Part shown: positions 10,958-24,276 of the stretch, piece after piece
How the letters are laid out: every line of letters begins with the position of its first letter
How positions within the stretch are numbered: the first letter of the stretch is position 1
Origin: Enoplolaimus lenunculus
Taxonomy: Eukaryota > Nematoda > Enoplea > Enoplida > Thoracostomopsidae
DNA length: 64,000 nucleotides
Direction of reading: 5' to 3'
Assembly: GCA_030248215.1 (NCBI GenBank)
Contig: JASANG010002569.1
Coordinates: forward strand, 1 to 64,000
The notes under the pieces: generated by a model
Told to the model about the DNA's origin: nothing
The model's database searches: none
The model's input: only the letters and a program-made list of their open reading frames with translations
Translations under genes and position numbers: made by a program

Positions 10958-12789
10958 TCCTTGTAATACAAAATTTTGGCTTTGATTCCTGTTGACGGAA
11001 GCATACCCCGTATTCCATTCGTTTGAAATATATAAGTACCTGCGCCTGTAAGCCTAGGTTCGGGCCTAAAAGCCAAGAACGACGTTACGTCGTGTTTATG
11101 TATTGCTCTTTTATGTCTCACTATAGAATTTCAACAATTATCGCAAACTGTTATGTTTAACGCAATATTTGCTTACATTTAAATTTTCGAAAATAATTAT
11201 AAAATCCACTTTCTAAGGTTTATCTTTTAGTTTTGTTGTTGGTTACTCCGGATAATGCCATTTATCTTAAATGCAGGTTTATGTATGGTTTTATGTTCAT
11301 ATATCGGCAAAGAATAATCAATCAAAGTGAAACTGTCACGAAGTCATTAAAATGTTCGCGCACGTGACACGAAACGTGAGGGATGAAAGTGTTTGCAATT
11401 CGGATTTCACCGGGAGGCAGAAAAACACCAAATCATGGGCGTTCAAATTCGGGGGCACTTGGGAGGCCGTGAACCCCGAAAATTCGGTCCACGACCCCTA
11501 AACTAAGAATTGACTGAACATATGTAACTCTGGGCTTTGATTTTCATTGTTGCTTTATGTGGCATAATTCATTGTTGCTTTATGTGGTATAATTCATTGG
11601 TGTCCCTCCCATTTAAGTTTTCAATGCAGACGGAACTGAAGCTGCAGCTCTGTTTCACGCTCACGTCGATTGTGGCTCGAACGCTCGTTTGTTCGCATTT
11701 TTTGCATTTTGATGTTTAACTTATATAAAAACTCTCACATTTCTCTATTTCCCTGCGTTTAATTGTCGTTTATTGACTGCAGTTATTTGCCGATTAAAAT
11801 ATCATGATTGCAAGTGTTTGATTTGACTAAAATTACAACCTCAGACGCAACAGGAGACAACAGAGACGCAACGAAAGAAAGCGACAGAGTGGAAGAAGAA
11901 AGAGACAAAGAGAGAAGAGGAAGAGAAACAAAGAGAGAAATGAAGAGAGAGAAGGAGACGGTTCTATGAGCCGCCGGCGTTCGCCGGTTGGCTGAACAAC
12001 TCGCGACTCGATTCCGGTGTCAGTTTTAAATTTTAATGCATTTAAAACGTCGAACAGAAATTTGTGTCGAGCAATTATCGAAACGACAATTTATCGTTCA
12101 AATAACACGAAATGACTCTCAGAGTTGAAATGTCAACAAAAACCATTGCGGTTCAAAGGCTGAAATTATGATCAGAGAGTGAGTGCGTTTAAGAAGCTAA
12201 ATTGTTTTCTTTCTCTTTCGAAACCTATTGTTTTGTACCCTGCATATTGAATCAAACGCCCAAAATTTCTCATTTTGGATGACAGCTCATATATTTGGGT
12301 GACATTTTATTGCAACTTTAAAAACGTGTAGAAACTGTCAGGTTTTGAAAATTGTGTTCAAAGTTAACCAACAGGAAAAGTTAGGTAAAAGTTATTAAGT
12401 TTTAAGTGACCACGTATTTTAATGTTTGGGGCCTGGCGTTCAATTTATGTTTAAGTTTGACATGCGCTTTATGCTTGTGTATCAAGGAATACCTAAATTC
12501 ACTAAAACAGGTTAGTAGTTTTAAGTGCCTCTTGAACGCAAATTTTGATAAAATTTAAAATGTGCAATAGAATAATAATGCAGGGAAGCTGTGTTGATTT
12601 TGAACCAGTTTTAAAATATCATAGGAATGCCTGATTGAAAAAAAGACTTGTAAACTTTGATTTTGAATTTAAGGTCCGATTTCAACTTAAAAACCGATTT
12701 AAGTGACGTTTGTACTTTTAAATACATATAACTGCAAACCTGAAAAGTATATAAATTTATTCAAATTCGAACTTGAACCATTACCAAAT
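10958..12789. other. Intergenic DNA with a purine-rich tract and a small tandem duplication
   Basis: A 28 bp unit (ATTGTTGCTTTATGTGGCAT) occurs twice in tandem at about 11546-11601. A purine-rich stretch of repeated GA and AAGAGA runs from 11840 to 11962. The rest is AT-rich without recognisable genes. Confidence 0.6.
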
Positions 12790-12932
12790 GGCCCATGTTA
12801 CCTTTAGGGCCGTTCCGGTTTCCGGTGGGTGTCTAAAAGAGTAGGCTTACATTCTAGACTACATTTGTTTGCTTAGGCCTAGGCTTTGGAATACGCTTAA
12901 TCTACTGTTACGGCTTAAAAATAACATTGGCC
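12790..12932 (-). mobile_element. Family A MITE, GGCCCATGTTAC variant
   Basis: The left end GGCCCATGTTACCTTTAGGG pairs with the right end AAAATAACATTGGCC. The interior GTGGGTGTCTAAAAGAGTAG and TTTGCTTAGGCCTAGGC match the inner element at 9580-9755. The flanking duplication is degenerate. Confidence 0.7.
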
Positions 12933-14074
12933 GCCAAGTTTATTGGCAAATAAATATAACTGAATTCAATTTTCCGACATTTACCTTTTATGGATCTTTG
13001 TAAAATGTCAATTTAACTCACATTTCTGTGTGCTCGTAGCCAGGTGTGTCATGGGAGCTCAACATAAGTACCCTTTTGTTCAATTTAGAAAATTTTCAGC
13101 ATGACATGCCAAGTCTGCAAGCTCTGTGCACGCATCCGAAAATATGTATACCCCTTCAGCGTTTTGAGCTGGCCAATGGCCTGATTCTGGACAAGGCAGT
13201 ATCTGCTTTAACTGCAAACGTCAATGTACATTTTAACCATAGGCATTCTCTCTCAAGTAAATGCTCAGCTCACAAACTATCATTCAATCCGAAATCTTTC
13301 TGACCATGTTTGCAGTGTTTTTTAGACAATATATTCATCAAACAATGTCATCTACATCGGTTTCGGGTATAAAACCCCCTCCCCAAGTGTGTAATAATTT
13401 CAGTGACAAATGTTTCCGCAATAAAAAAACTCGTACAAACTCCCGTGTGATATTTTAATTGTTTTAAAAATTTAAAAAATACACACAAAAAAGCTGTCAA
13501 ATACGGTATTTGAAACAATTATTGTAACAAAAAATTAATCGCTTCATGTCATAGGTTTTGACAACGAATGCAGATTTTTATTGGCCAAAATTTGTAAATA
13601 TTGCAGTTTAAAAACGCCAATCACGGTTTCAATATTAGCGACAAGGGGGATAAACTTTACGAATAATTTTAACTACTTTATTTTTGGAGCTATTTGGTTT
13701 TACGGACTGCCGCTTGATACAGTGTATATTTTGGAACCATTAATACAATATCCTAGACTATTTTTGTATGTATTTTACAGCCAAAAACGCTAAAATTTAC
13801 AGTGTTTGCAGTCTGTGAGTTGTATGCTTGAGCTTAAATGTGTCAAATTCGAAACATTACAATGTTAAGGCAATTTTGAAAACAGTCGTGTGTAATTTAA
13901 AAAACAATGATTTATTGTAAATGCCAGATGTTTTGCATTTAAAAATGGCCATAGGTGTCTCCTGTTACAGCATTACAATAGGAATACTTTTGGATTCGTT
14001 TTCAAATTTGAAACATAGAAACCATTTTCCTTTGAATTATTTTACAATTATGAAGATAAATTCAAATTGTTGAA

Positions 14075-14078
<4 letters not shown>
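12933..14078. other. Intergenic DNA, no feature recognised
   Basis: AT-rich with short open frames that show no family resemblance; nothing further can be supported. Confidence 0.5.
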
Positions 14079-14133
<55 letters not shown>

Positions 14134-14160
14134 ATATATATATATATATATATATAATAT
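14079..14160. repeat. (TA)n microsatellite
   Basis: About 40 TA dinucleotides with one C interruption; it is followed directly by CAGGGCGCAACCGGATATCC, the end of a decayed family G element (14162 onward). Confidence 0.95.
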
Positions 14161-14243
14161 CAGGGCGCAACCGGATATCCGGCTACAGCAAAATATCGAC
14201 ATGGTAACAATAACGCTGGAAAACAAGCAGCACAGTTCTATTA

Positions 14244-14312
14244 TTCGTAAGGCTAAGCCTAAATCCAGCGTGAAAATGTGTCTATAAACTTAGTCTAAGC
14301 CTAAGCAAAAAT
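14244..14312 (+). mobile_element. Family A fragment
   Basis: AAGGCTAAGCCTAAATCC and CTTAGTCTAAGCCTAAGC match the family A interior; no ends are preserved. Confidence 0.5.
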
Positions 14313-14908
14313 AATACAATTCATTGATTGATAGCGGGATTTTTCATCTTCACGCATTACTTGTTTCGGCAATATCTACTTCTGCTTTTTACAGGTCCAC
14401 CAGCATTTGCTGAATCCTTGACTTCTAGTGTCGATTCCAAACCACCGAGATTCAAGAAACCAAAACTTGCCAAATAGCGAGACTTGCTGAGACTGAGACC
14501 GAGACTCCCATCTCTGATCTTAGCCACCTCTGACTTACACAAAACTGGATGCCCTTAAAGGGAAGATGAGCCAAACGAATATTGCAACTGAACGCAACGC
14601 TACAAAAACATAGAATAGTAGGTACAATAGGGGTCGTTGTTAAAATGCTAGAAATGCATCGGTGTGAGATGTTAAACTTCGTCTCGTAAACACTTTGGGT
14701 ACCTTAAGCCACGGAAGGAAATATTCTAATCTATGTTCTAACATCTGAATGCAATCTAGTATTAGATTTGAATTCATTATCCGGGTCCGGCTCCGTCAGT
14801 TTTTGGTATATACACACATACACATAATGGGCAATCCAACGTTGAACCTAATTGCAAGTTTGTTGTGACAAAGTTGATGCCGGTACCAAACTAAACTGAA
14901 GGTTATAC

Positions 14909-15234
14909 CAAGAGTGCATAATACAAGAGTGTGTAACTCTTGGGGTTCCGCATGTTACAAAATGCACCACCGGGCGTTGTGTTTTTGGCCCAGTTAACTT
15001 TGTTTAGAGGGAGGTCGTAGTCACATGCAATAACCCTAAATTAAGCTATAAAGCGGATCATTTTTGTTGCCAGATACATAAAGTGTTATGGTTGTTACGG
15101 TTCGCACAGGTTGTACCCTCTTCTAAATAAGGGTGGTAGGCCGATAACGCAACGCGTGCCGGGTACATTCGTTTCAACACAGAATGAACCAATTGCATAC
15201 CTACTCTTGTTGAAGTATGCATCATCCACTCTTA
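14909..15234 (+). mobile_element. Family C MITE, first of two adjacent copies
   Basis: It starts CAAGAGTGCATAAT and ends CATCATCCACTCTTA. Flanks are GTTATAC (14902-14908) and GTTAAAC (15235-15241), 6 of 7 identical. Shared internal blocks with the other copies include CACCGGGCGTTG, TTGTTTAGAG, GCAACGCGTGCCGGGTACAT and ACACAGAATG. There is no coding capacity. Confidence 0.75.
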
Positions 15235-15241
15235 GTTAAAC

Positions 15242-15551
15242 CAAGAGTGGATCATGACAAGCATGTGCAACTCATGGAGTCCCACATTCTACAAAATGTA
15301 CCAACGAGTGTTGCGTTTTTGGCCGACCTCCCTTGTTTAGAGGGGGTCGCTATTACATGAATACCCCTAAATCAAACTGTAAGGTGGCAATGTTTGACGC
15401 CGCATACATAAAGTGTCATGGTTCGAACTGACTAATCCCCCTCTATATAAAAGAGGTAAGACAAAATCGGAACGCGTGCCGGGTACATTCTTTTCCACAC
15501 AGGGTGTACCCAATTCCTCATTTTTGTAAAAAGAGTCATCATCCACTCTCG
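15242..15551 (+). mobile_element. Family C MITE, second adjacent copy
   Basis: It starts CAAGAGTGGATCATGACAAG and ends CATCATCCACTCTCG. GTTAAAC flanks it perfectly on both sides (15235-15241 and 15552-15558), and the left 7-mer is shared with the preceding copy. The two copies are clearly homologous along their length but differ by many substitutions and small gaps. Confidence 0.8.
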
Positions 15552-15558
15552 GTTAAAC

Positions 15559-18500
15559 TGATTGAACTCAGTCGATTATTCAACCATGGAATATTGTGAG
15601 AATTTGTCGCTGTTAATCAACGGAAACGAAATCGGTTTCAATTTAGAACATTTTCTATCTTGGGAACAATCAGAGGCAAACATGGCAAGAGAAGTAAGGA
15701 GATGAGAACAGACAGACGCGCGAGTTAACGCTAGTTTAAACGCGGATTAATGAGGCCTGGGACCAAGGGACTGGCCTGGAAACGCGGCTTAACAGACTCA
15801 GAAGGGCGAAACACTTGTTGAATCGGCGTTTGGAAGAAGTTTTCTTATCGCCTTATCTCAAAATCAATTTAGATTTGGGCCTCGTAATCAAGGTACGTTC
15901 ATTGCTTGGCCAACAGAAACTGGGGAAATTTGTGGCGCAAAATGCTGCACTTTACAACACGTTTTCTGGTTTTTAGTTGAGCCAAAAATATGATTGTGGC
16001 TTTGATTTTTTGGCAAATTTTCGTTAGTTTCAAAATCTTTCAATTCAATTGAACGCATGGAATTGTCTCTGCAGCATTGTGCAATTTCGTACTCTGCACT
16101 TCAATGATTGCATTTTGCATTCTCAAAACGCATAATTTGTGAACACAATTCGGTTCGTATCGCATTTAGCGGGGTCCTAAATAGAGTTTTCCAACGATTC
16201 CGTTTCTCGAATCCCAAAACGGTTTCCGGAACAAATCAAAATTTCGTTCATTTGAATTTGCACAAAATGTGATTTTGAAAACAAATTAGTAAGTTTACAA
16301 TCTATCAGCAGCTTCAAATGGATGTTAACAGTTTGAAGTTAAATTTACAGTTTAAATGTTTTAATCAACCAAAGTGCGAATTTACATTTCAACCAGGATG
16401 GGTTAAAGTTTTTTACTGTAAGATACCAATTATTAAAACTCCTTCATAAGTAATATCAATTTTTAAGTTTTTCCCATATTCATGGTACCAACAAAACTTT
16501 TCCCATAGTTGTAGATGCCGAAACTTTAATTGATGCGACAACCCGTTGAGTCCTGGGTGCAGTCTGGGTCGGAAGTTGAAAACAATATCTTAGTCGAAGC
16601 TGGGACGGGTTCAAAATTAGATGACAAAATCATGTTGAATTACTAGAACAATCAGCAAAGCATTGTCAAAAATGCTACAGTGCACAATCCCATTGTTGCA
16701 TTTATCGCTTTTACACAGTAATCTTAAGTGTAATTTGACAAAATTGCATGAACCACCATGAACGATATTCAGAATGGTGTTTTTGTGGAAAATAAAACGG
16801 ATTTAATGAGTTAAGGGTTTGCTCAACAAGCCGCCATATTGGTATAGCATAAGATTACATTTACAACGGGAATATGAACAACACAAATTTCAGTGCGGAA
16901 TTATTAGAGAAGGTCATGAGATGCTCAAATATGCAAAAAAAATTTAAAAATTTCACCATTTTCATTCAAACGCCAGCTAACAAGCAGTGTCACAATTGAC
17001 GTGAGGCTTTAATTGAAACGTGGTCCTGTCAAGGGGTATGGAGTTAACTTGAATAGTGTCCGAAAGTTTTGCAGAAGCTTAGCCGAATTCTTAAATCTAA
17101 AACACTTTTAATTTCCACTAAACCGTATCCCATAAATGTTTGATGGCCAGCTTAACGCAATTTCGTCACGTTCCTTTTCAGATTACTGTAGAAGCGATGA
17201 GTACAACGATGGGTCAGCGCAAACACATCGTCAAAAATTAATATTTAATTTTGTTTTTGTTTGCGAATCTCTACTGTTAAAATTTTCACAATTGCCAAAA
17301 AGTTAGAATTAAACTTGCCGAAGTGCATAACTTTTTTTTACAAATCGCAAAAATTTTCGCAGCCAAATTATACAATTGCCGAAATCTGCGGCGGCAAAAA
17401 TTCTATGCTGAAGACGGGACCACAGGCTGATTTTTTGCCTGAGTAGAAGATTAACTCCGTTTGTGTCCTGGTGCAGGTCTCAAACTGTGTGCTATTAACA
17501 CGCTAGCAAAAAAATTTTATTTTTCAAAAATGCCGAAGTTTTTGTATAAAATCTATCGCTACCTTGGTAAAGCTTAATTGATATTTCAGAACGTTGCTCT
17601 CTCACTTTGGCTAATGTAAAGATTAGGAGTGGAACGCTTTTCTGTGGGATTGCAATAGAGTAAACTTAAGCTGTAGACTAATTTTTGTTTAAGCTCAGGC
17701 TGAAGCAGTTTGTTTATCGTCGATAGACCTAAACTTACCCAACTGTGAATGTGATGCATTTAAAAACCTAAACACCAAAATCCCCAAAAATTAATAAATA
17801 ATGTTATGGCAACGGTGATTCTAGGCCGAATCCAGCAAAATCTGTGACGAGTAATGAAAACTGCAACGACAGCGTTGACACTTGTCGTATATAAAACGGA
17901 GAAAACAGATCAAGTTTCATGTGTGACACAAATGGCATCAAATGGGGCTTGCATAGAAATGGATTTGGCACTAAAGGCAGCAGGAACGCGATAAGAAGGC
18001 TCAGATGTCATCGTGTGACTGAAGTAAAGTGTTCCTTTTGCAAACACCGAATATAAACAACGTGTAACACCATCCAAAGTACATTTGATGCCAAATCTGC
18101 TTCAAAGAAAACCCTGTTTCTCGTTTACGTCCATTACCACTTTATTCCGGTCGCCGAAACATTATAATCCTTTCATGGCGAAAACTGTCATTGGTTAATT
18201 TACTGAACAAATCGGTGTTAGTTTATATTTATTGAATTATCGCCCAGGTTGAATACTTTTAAACCAGAGCTTGGACGATAACATTTTTACGCAAAAGGTA
18301 TCTATAATAGGTTAACTAAAAGTAAAAAACGCAACGTTTGACCAAAAATTTGTTGTTGCGTTCAGTGTATGTATTTAGTTTTGCGCATAAAATTTCTACT
18401 TCATTTCCGAAACAGGCCCTTGTCGCAGCATTTCTTAGCGCCGCTGCTTTCAAATATTTTGTTTACAAGATTGTGCGCTAACAAGCATTTTGGTATTTAT

Positions 18501-18973
18501 TTAGTTTTCAGATTTGGAATTTTGAAAATGTGAACACTTAAGGACACAATTATTGAGCAGAACAGAACTCAAAGAGACAGAAAACGGAGGAATGGGAAAC
18601 TAAAGGAAAGAATGAAAGAAGCGACAGTTTGGAATTAAAGAATTAGGAAATTTGCACAACAAACGGCGCCTTTAAATCGCCGAAAATGCTTTCGTTGTAA
18701 CAGTTTCGAGTGCAACAAATTGCACTTTTGCAAATGTGCAAACAGAAGCAGCAACAGATGAGCAACATTTAATAAGCTTAAAAGTAGAGTGGATACAGAC
18801 GAAAGAGAGAAAACGAGAGAGGATGACGTAAAGCAGGGGCGAAGAGAATATACAGATAGTGGCCGGGAAACAAAATTATTCAACTGCATTTCAGTGGATA
18901 CTCTATACGTACTTAATTGCTTTGCTTTCACTGATTCGACTCTATTTGTGATGTTGCTGTACTGGTTGTCGCC
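15559..18973. other. Intergenic DNA, mostly featureless
   Basis: AT-rich sequence with no recognisable gene. A family A fragment in TTAGGC orientation lies at 17625-17705 (TTTCTGTGGGATTGCAATAG, TTAAGCTGTAGACTAATTTT). Purine-rich stretches occur near 18545-18615. Confidence 0.5.
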
Positions 18974-18974
18974 G

Positions 18975-19039
<65 letters not shown>

Positions 19040-19041
19040 GC

Positions 19042-19085
<44 letters not shown>

Positions 19086-19234
19086 GCTGTTGTTGTTGTT
19101 GTTGTTGTTATTATTGTTGTTGTTGGTGGCGGTGTTGTTGTTGTTGTTTGTTGTTGTTGTGGTTTTTGTTGTTGGTGTTGTTGCTGTTGTTATTGTTCTT
19201 GTTGTTGCTCTTTTTGCTGTTGTTGTTGTTGTTC
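18974..19234. repeat. Large (GTT)n compound microsatellite
   Basis: Some 260 bases of GTT units with scattered TTTGCTG, GTTATTATT and GGTGGCGG interruptions. It opens long artificial frames encoding runs of Cys, Leu, Val, Gln or Thr, which are not real proteins. Confidence 0.95.
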
Positions 19235-19403
19235 CTGTTAACGCACGACTATAAATTTTGCTACTAACGCTAAATTTGTCAACAAATATATATTTAAACT
19301 TAGGTACTTGGTGTACGAATTCTGGATAATTCACGCGTAAAAGTACAGAATAAACCTCTTTTTGGAACAGAAGTGGTGGATGCTTAATGTGTGAATGTGA
19401 ATA

Positions 19404-19612
19404 CACTGCAAAAAATGGTTAGTCAAATTGACTCTCTCCGAAATAGGCTCTACGGGACTACACAAACTGAGTCAAATTCGACTCCGCCAGAGTCAAACGT
19501 GCGATTTAATGAGTCGAATTTGACTCTGGCTGAGTCGAATTTGACTCAGTTTGCGTAGTCCCGTAGAGCCTATTTCGGAGAGAGTCAATTTGACTCACCA
19601 TTTTTTGCAGTG
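19404..19612. mobile_element. Family D palindromic MITE, 209 bp, TA target duplication
   Basis: It starts CACTGCAAAAAATGGT and ends ACCATTTTTTGCAGTG, flanked by TA at 19402-19403 and 19613-19614. The two arms stay complementary for about 100 bases each with only a few mismatches, so nearly the whole element could fold as one hairpin. The motif GAGTCAAATT(C/T)GACTC recurs inside. The arm identity suggests a recent copy. TA duplication fits Tc1/mariner-type enzymes, but no transposase is encoded. Confidence 0.9.
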
Positions 19613-19614
19613 TA

Positions 19615-22036
19615 TGCTCTCTTGTTGATCGGTTTGGCAGGTTAAGTTTGATACCTCATTGTTTAGTAGTTCATGTTCCTCGATGCTGTCTTGAATAGTG
19701 ACCATTTTGGTTTCCGACCAAATTATATCCGGGTCTCGAGGAAATTTGTAGGCTTTGAAATAGTTAAATTTAAGCGTGAAATAAACACAAAATGTTCATG
19801 AGTGCCGTAACAAATATAAAAAAATTTGCAAAAGCCAAACTTTTCATTGGCAACGCTTCGATGAGTATAAACGGATACTGAGAGTAAAACGGAAACGGAT
19901 TGTGTTCAAAATAAGTGAAACAGAAATAAAAACACAAAAGTTTACAATGATGATTTATTTGCGATCCAAAACACTGAGGCACGCAAATATTGACCGGGTT
20001 TTCTAAAATTTTAAAGAAAAAATAGCGGAATCACCGAAATTTGTAAAATTATTATTCAACCCCGTGCTTTTAATTCTTGTGTTAAATTAACTTTCGCATC
20101 TTTTACAAAAAAAGTTTTTTCGCTGTTCTTATTAATTACACTAAAATGTTAAATCTAACACATATTAAGTAGGCATGGCATTGCACTAATATTTGGTAAC
20201 CCAGTCACCAAGGGGCGGATTCACAATGGAAGGCCGATGTCGCGTGCGCACCTCTCATCAGATTATTTGGTTGATAAAATAATAAGGTCACATTATCTTA
20301 CAAATTTTAACATTTTCGTTACGAAAATGACGTTTGGTTTCTCGTTCGTTTCGTTGGCGAAGGCTTTTCACCATTTATAGGGCGCATATATATCTCTCTG
20401 CCAAAAATTTTCCGACCGGCTACTAACAGTCACCTCTTTACAGGTGACTAATATTCAGTTTATATATGGTTTAAGTTTTTATACTAGGTAAAGGCCAATA
20501 AACCACTTACATTTGTGCATTTTTTTATCTCCAAATTGGCATCCTACCTCAAAAACGTAAGCTTATAATTCCTTATGTTCAAGCTTACAGCTTTGGTCAA
20601 ACCACTATAAGTGTCTCACTTGTGCGGAGTTATTACTGTAGCACGAATGTGATTTGCTAACTGAGCTCAATTTTGATTGGTTGGTTGCCGTTTGTTTTGC
20701 TACAATTAAATTCAGCAATTTGATTTGTTCGTATTGTTTTGAGGCTGTATTCTTTAGTTCTGATTGCTCAATCGACTTATCCACTGATCACGCAGTTTAT
20801 ATCACAAGATGTAAATCTGGATTATAGTGTTTGATTCGTTGATTTTGTTTTGAGACTGTTTGTGTAAATTGTGATTGGTTTATTGAAATAATCCAATAAA
20901 CCATAGTCTGTTTTACCTTCGAAAATTGTTATTCGATTGGTTACTTTCGTTACACAATTTATTTCCACAATTTTGATTGGTGTTGATCGAAATTAACCAA
21001 TGCAAATTCACGATTATAGTTTGTTTCAACGTGGCAAATCTGATCTGAGTTATCAGCAGGCTTTAGAGATGCATGTATATTTTATTGTTTAAGTTGTATA
21101 AAAGAACCAAATACTGTCCATTAAATATCAAATAGATTGAAATCAATAACCAAGTTTAAGTTTTTGTCACGATATGATTTGCCTTGATTTCCCTGTTAGT
21201 TTGCCTCGCTAGCGTTTGGCTTTTAGGTTGAAAATTTTCCAGTGGGGCCAAAATTTTCCGGGGGGGGGCTGAGCCCCCGGCCCTTTTCTGGCTATGGGCC
21301 CGCACTAAGTATTGGGATAAACGCAATATGACACTAGTAAGGCACAAATACGGAGCGAAGAACAAAATATAGGTTTAGTGTTCGGCGGTGAGTTGTGTTA
21401 AACTTTACACAGTTTTTGTTCATTGCGGCATGAATTTGCGAGTTGTGATAAGACTCTGATATCAAACGAAACCTGGGAGTTGATGCCAGAAAGCCATGAC
21501 TGACCAGCATTGTAAGAGCTTTACAACGCAATATTTGTGTTGTTTGGCAGAAAATATTTTTATTTCGTTGCGGTTCTGAACATAATAATCACATGTGGAG
21601 AACAGAACATTTGACAGAGAAGGAAAGAAAGAAAGAGAGGAAAGAGAAATCAAAAGGAAGGAACCGGCAACGGCGCCAGCTCGAACGCTTTTAGCTTTGA
21701 TTGACATTTGAGCCTTTTGTGGTTTTGTGTTTGTTTTGAGATCGTGAAAAATGACTGTTCCAACTTCTCTCGGTCGCGTTTTGATTCGTTTGATTTAATG
21801 AAAAGCATCGGCTTCTCAACTGATTTCTGGTGCCACTGGCAGCGAATGAAAAGATAATCTTTTTTGTATTTCATTTGCATAATGAGATGCTGTGTACAAT
21901 GAACATGAAGGGATACAATTGACGTTTGTACCTACTGTTTGGTATTAGTTTTCTCACAAATCTAGATTAACAGCTTGTGATTGAATGCAGCCAATCCCAA
22001 ACGCAAATTCTGATTATGTACACACATGGCTTGGCT
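19615..22036. other. Intergenic DNA with a family H remnant
   Basis: AT-rich, no gene recognised. About 21195-21300 resembles family H, with CCAAAATTTTCCGGGGG and the end TTCTGGCTATGGGCC; the other end is not clear. A purine-rich stretch lies at 21610-21660. Confidence 0.5.
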
Positions 22037-22242
22037 CACTAGCGGATCTAAAATGAAAACGGGTTGGGGTCGCGTTCGCGCCCTCGCAGTCGAATATTTT
22101 TTTTGGTAAAATGGTAAGGTTCCTGAATTACAATTTTTCCGTCTTTGAAAATTGTCGCATGTATACATATCATATAGTAAAAATTGCGTTTCATAACTTT
22201 TGCCAGCCCGCCCCCTGGCATAAATTACCGCATCCGCCGTTG
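22037..22242. mobile_element. Family F hAT-like MITE
   Basis: The ends CACTAGCGGATCT (left) and GCATCCGCCGTTG (right) are imperfect inverted repeats of the common hAT form CAGTGGCGGATC. A second, unpaired end CAGTGGTGGATCCAG begins at 22251. The target duplication is not clear. Confidence 0.55.
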
Positions 22243-22269
22243 ATTTATCTGCAGTGGTGGATCCAGATA

Positions 22270-24216
22270 TTTCTGGAAGGAAAGGGCTGCTTGAGATAGC
22301 ACCTAATTGTGGAAAACACATGAGAGTGAAACGAACTAGAAACCAGACGTCATTTTAATACTAAATCTTTTATACAAAATCTCGGGTTTGATATCTGTTG
22401 TTTGCGTTGGCCAGGAGAAATCCCCTTTGAATCTGCCAGTGCTTGGTTTTATAATCCGTTATTTTTATTCTTGTTCAGCTGAGATAAATTTTGGGCCAAC
22501 ATAGAATCCTTGTGAATTTAACACTAAATCGTCATTAATAGCTCAAGCATTATCAAAACGGCCTCGCTATCAAAGCATTGGCCAATCTCAAATACTTTCA
22601 AGTGTATGTTGTAGCACCCATCACCAGTTAGTAATTAGTTTTCAATTTCAAACAATCGAACTGTCATATCTGCTATTCCGAATGCCGAACCGCAACCCTA
22701 AAACTTTTGTAAGATTCGAATCCGCTATGACTTCTAGTTATTCTAGTTAGCAGGGTGTCTAATGCTGCATACAAAATCGGTTTAAAAACGGTTGCAAAAC
22801 GCGAAACATTTACCATTTCAATAGCAGGCGTATCGACAAAGCTATGATTCGTCGAATTCGCTCTAGAGCCGTATATATTCATATTTCCAATGGGGGCTGT
22901 TTATTCAGCTGAAAATTCATTTATTTCTGCGATGTCGAAACATTCAAAATTACAAATTTCATGTCGTTTTTGCAGTTTTTGCCATTCAAAATGTTTCATT
23001 GAATTTCAACTGAGAATTTAGGTTTTAATATTTTGTTCTTTCAGAGACTGAAATCCGTTTAAATGTCACACAAATCAACGTCGTTGATAGGAAAATTTTG
23101 ATTCAAACGCCAGCAAAGCATGTGATTGAGAATATTTTTGGTTTTGGCCAAAGTTAAAAATTCTCGTTTAGTTCAACGAAAATTAGTTAAATCGTGCTTT
23201 TTTGTAGCAAAACTTTAATGATTTCTCTTGCAGTTCAGTTAAGCCGAAATTTTTTCCTTGTAAATTTGGTCCTCGGGTCGATTAAATGGTATTCATTCTT
23301 TAAACGTACCTCGTGTCATGTTATTTTGATCCAAATTCTACGAAAAATCTCGCCCAAACCCTTAAAAACCGTCCATTTAGCCACTGTTCTACCGTATTCT
23401 TCAAAATTTAGCAAATTGTACAAACACCAATTTTCGTTGGTTTTCTTCAAAATCACAACAGCCAATCGCATTTTACCGTTATTTTCATTGGCTGAAACGC
23501 TATTTGAACGTGATGTTTACTTTTTTTGGTCAGTCAAAATTCACTCATTTCAGTAGTTTTCGTGCCAAGTCAATTGTATATTTTGACGCTCTTGAAATTC
23601 GTTTTTATGTGCGTTTACCACTAGCAAAGTTTTGCAACTTTTAGCAGTCATTTTGTGCGTCAACACGTCGCTGACACATTTTGTATGAAGGCTTCTTATA
23701 AGCAGCTTAGACCACGTTTCGTTATAGACAATACAGCCCTTTCTGCTTAGGCTTAGCAACAGGCCCCTTAACCTGGCACTTTTTATTTTCCCCGCATCGA
23801 AAAACGACTCCTGCATACAGAAATTCCACTTTACATAAAAAATGTTTGTTTCATTGAGACCTCAAAACGATGAAGACCCTGTGAAGACACCGCAATTTTA
23901 AGAAATCTTAAACAGAATACAATACCACCCCTCGCATTAATTATAATTCATTATTGTAACACACAAAGTTTTATAATGAAGTATATACTTCAACTTTTTT
24001 TTGCTTTCTAGTATGAGAACGCTTAGTGCGGAAGGCTTGGGACCGGCAACCATCCATCTGCCTTACAATTTCAGAAGTTAAAAGGTGCTCCAGTTATCTA
24101 TATTAGATGTTGGAGTCGGCGTGTAAAAGAGTCCTTTGTAATTATCATTATGTAACCATTTTTGTCTTATTAATAATTAAATGTCTTTACATTTCTGGTC
24201 TGTCCACAGGTTCAAT

Positions 24217-24276
<60 letters not shown>

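Noticed and set aside
18789-19406. Open frames of about 150 codons on both strands
   Set aside because: They consist of translated GTT microsatellite (runs of Cys, Leu, Val or Gln, Thr) and are not proteins.
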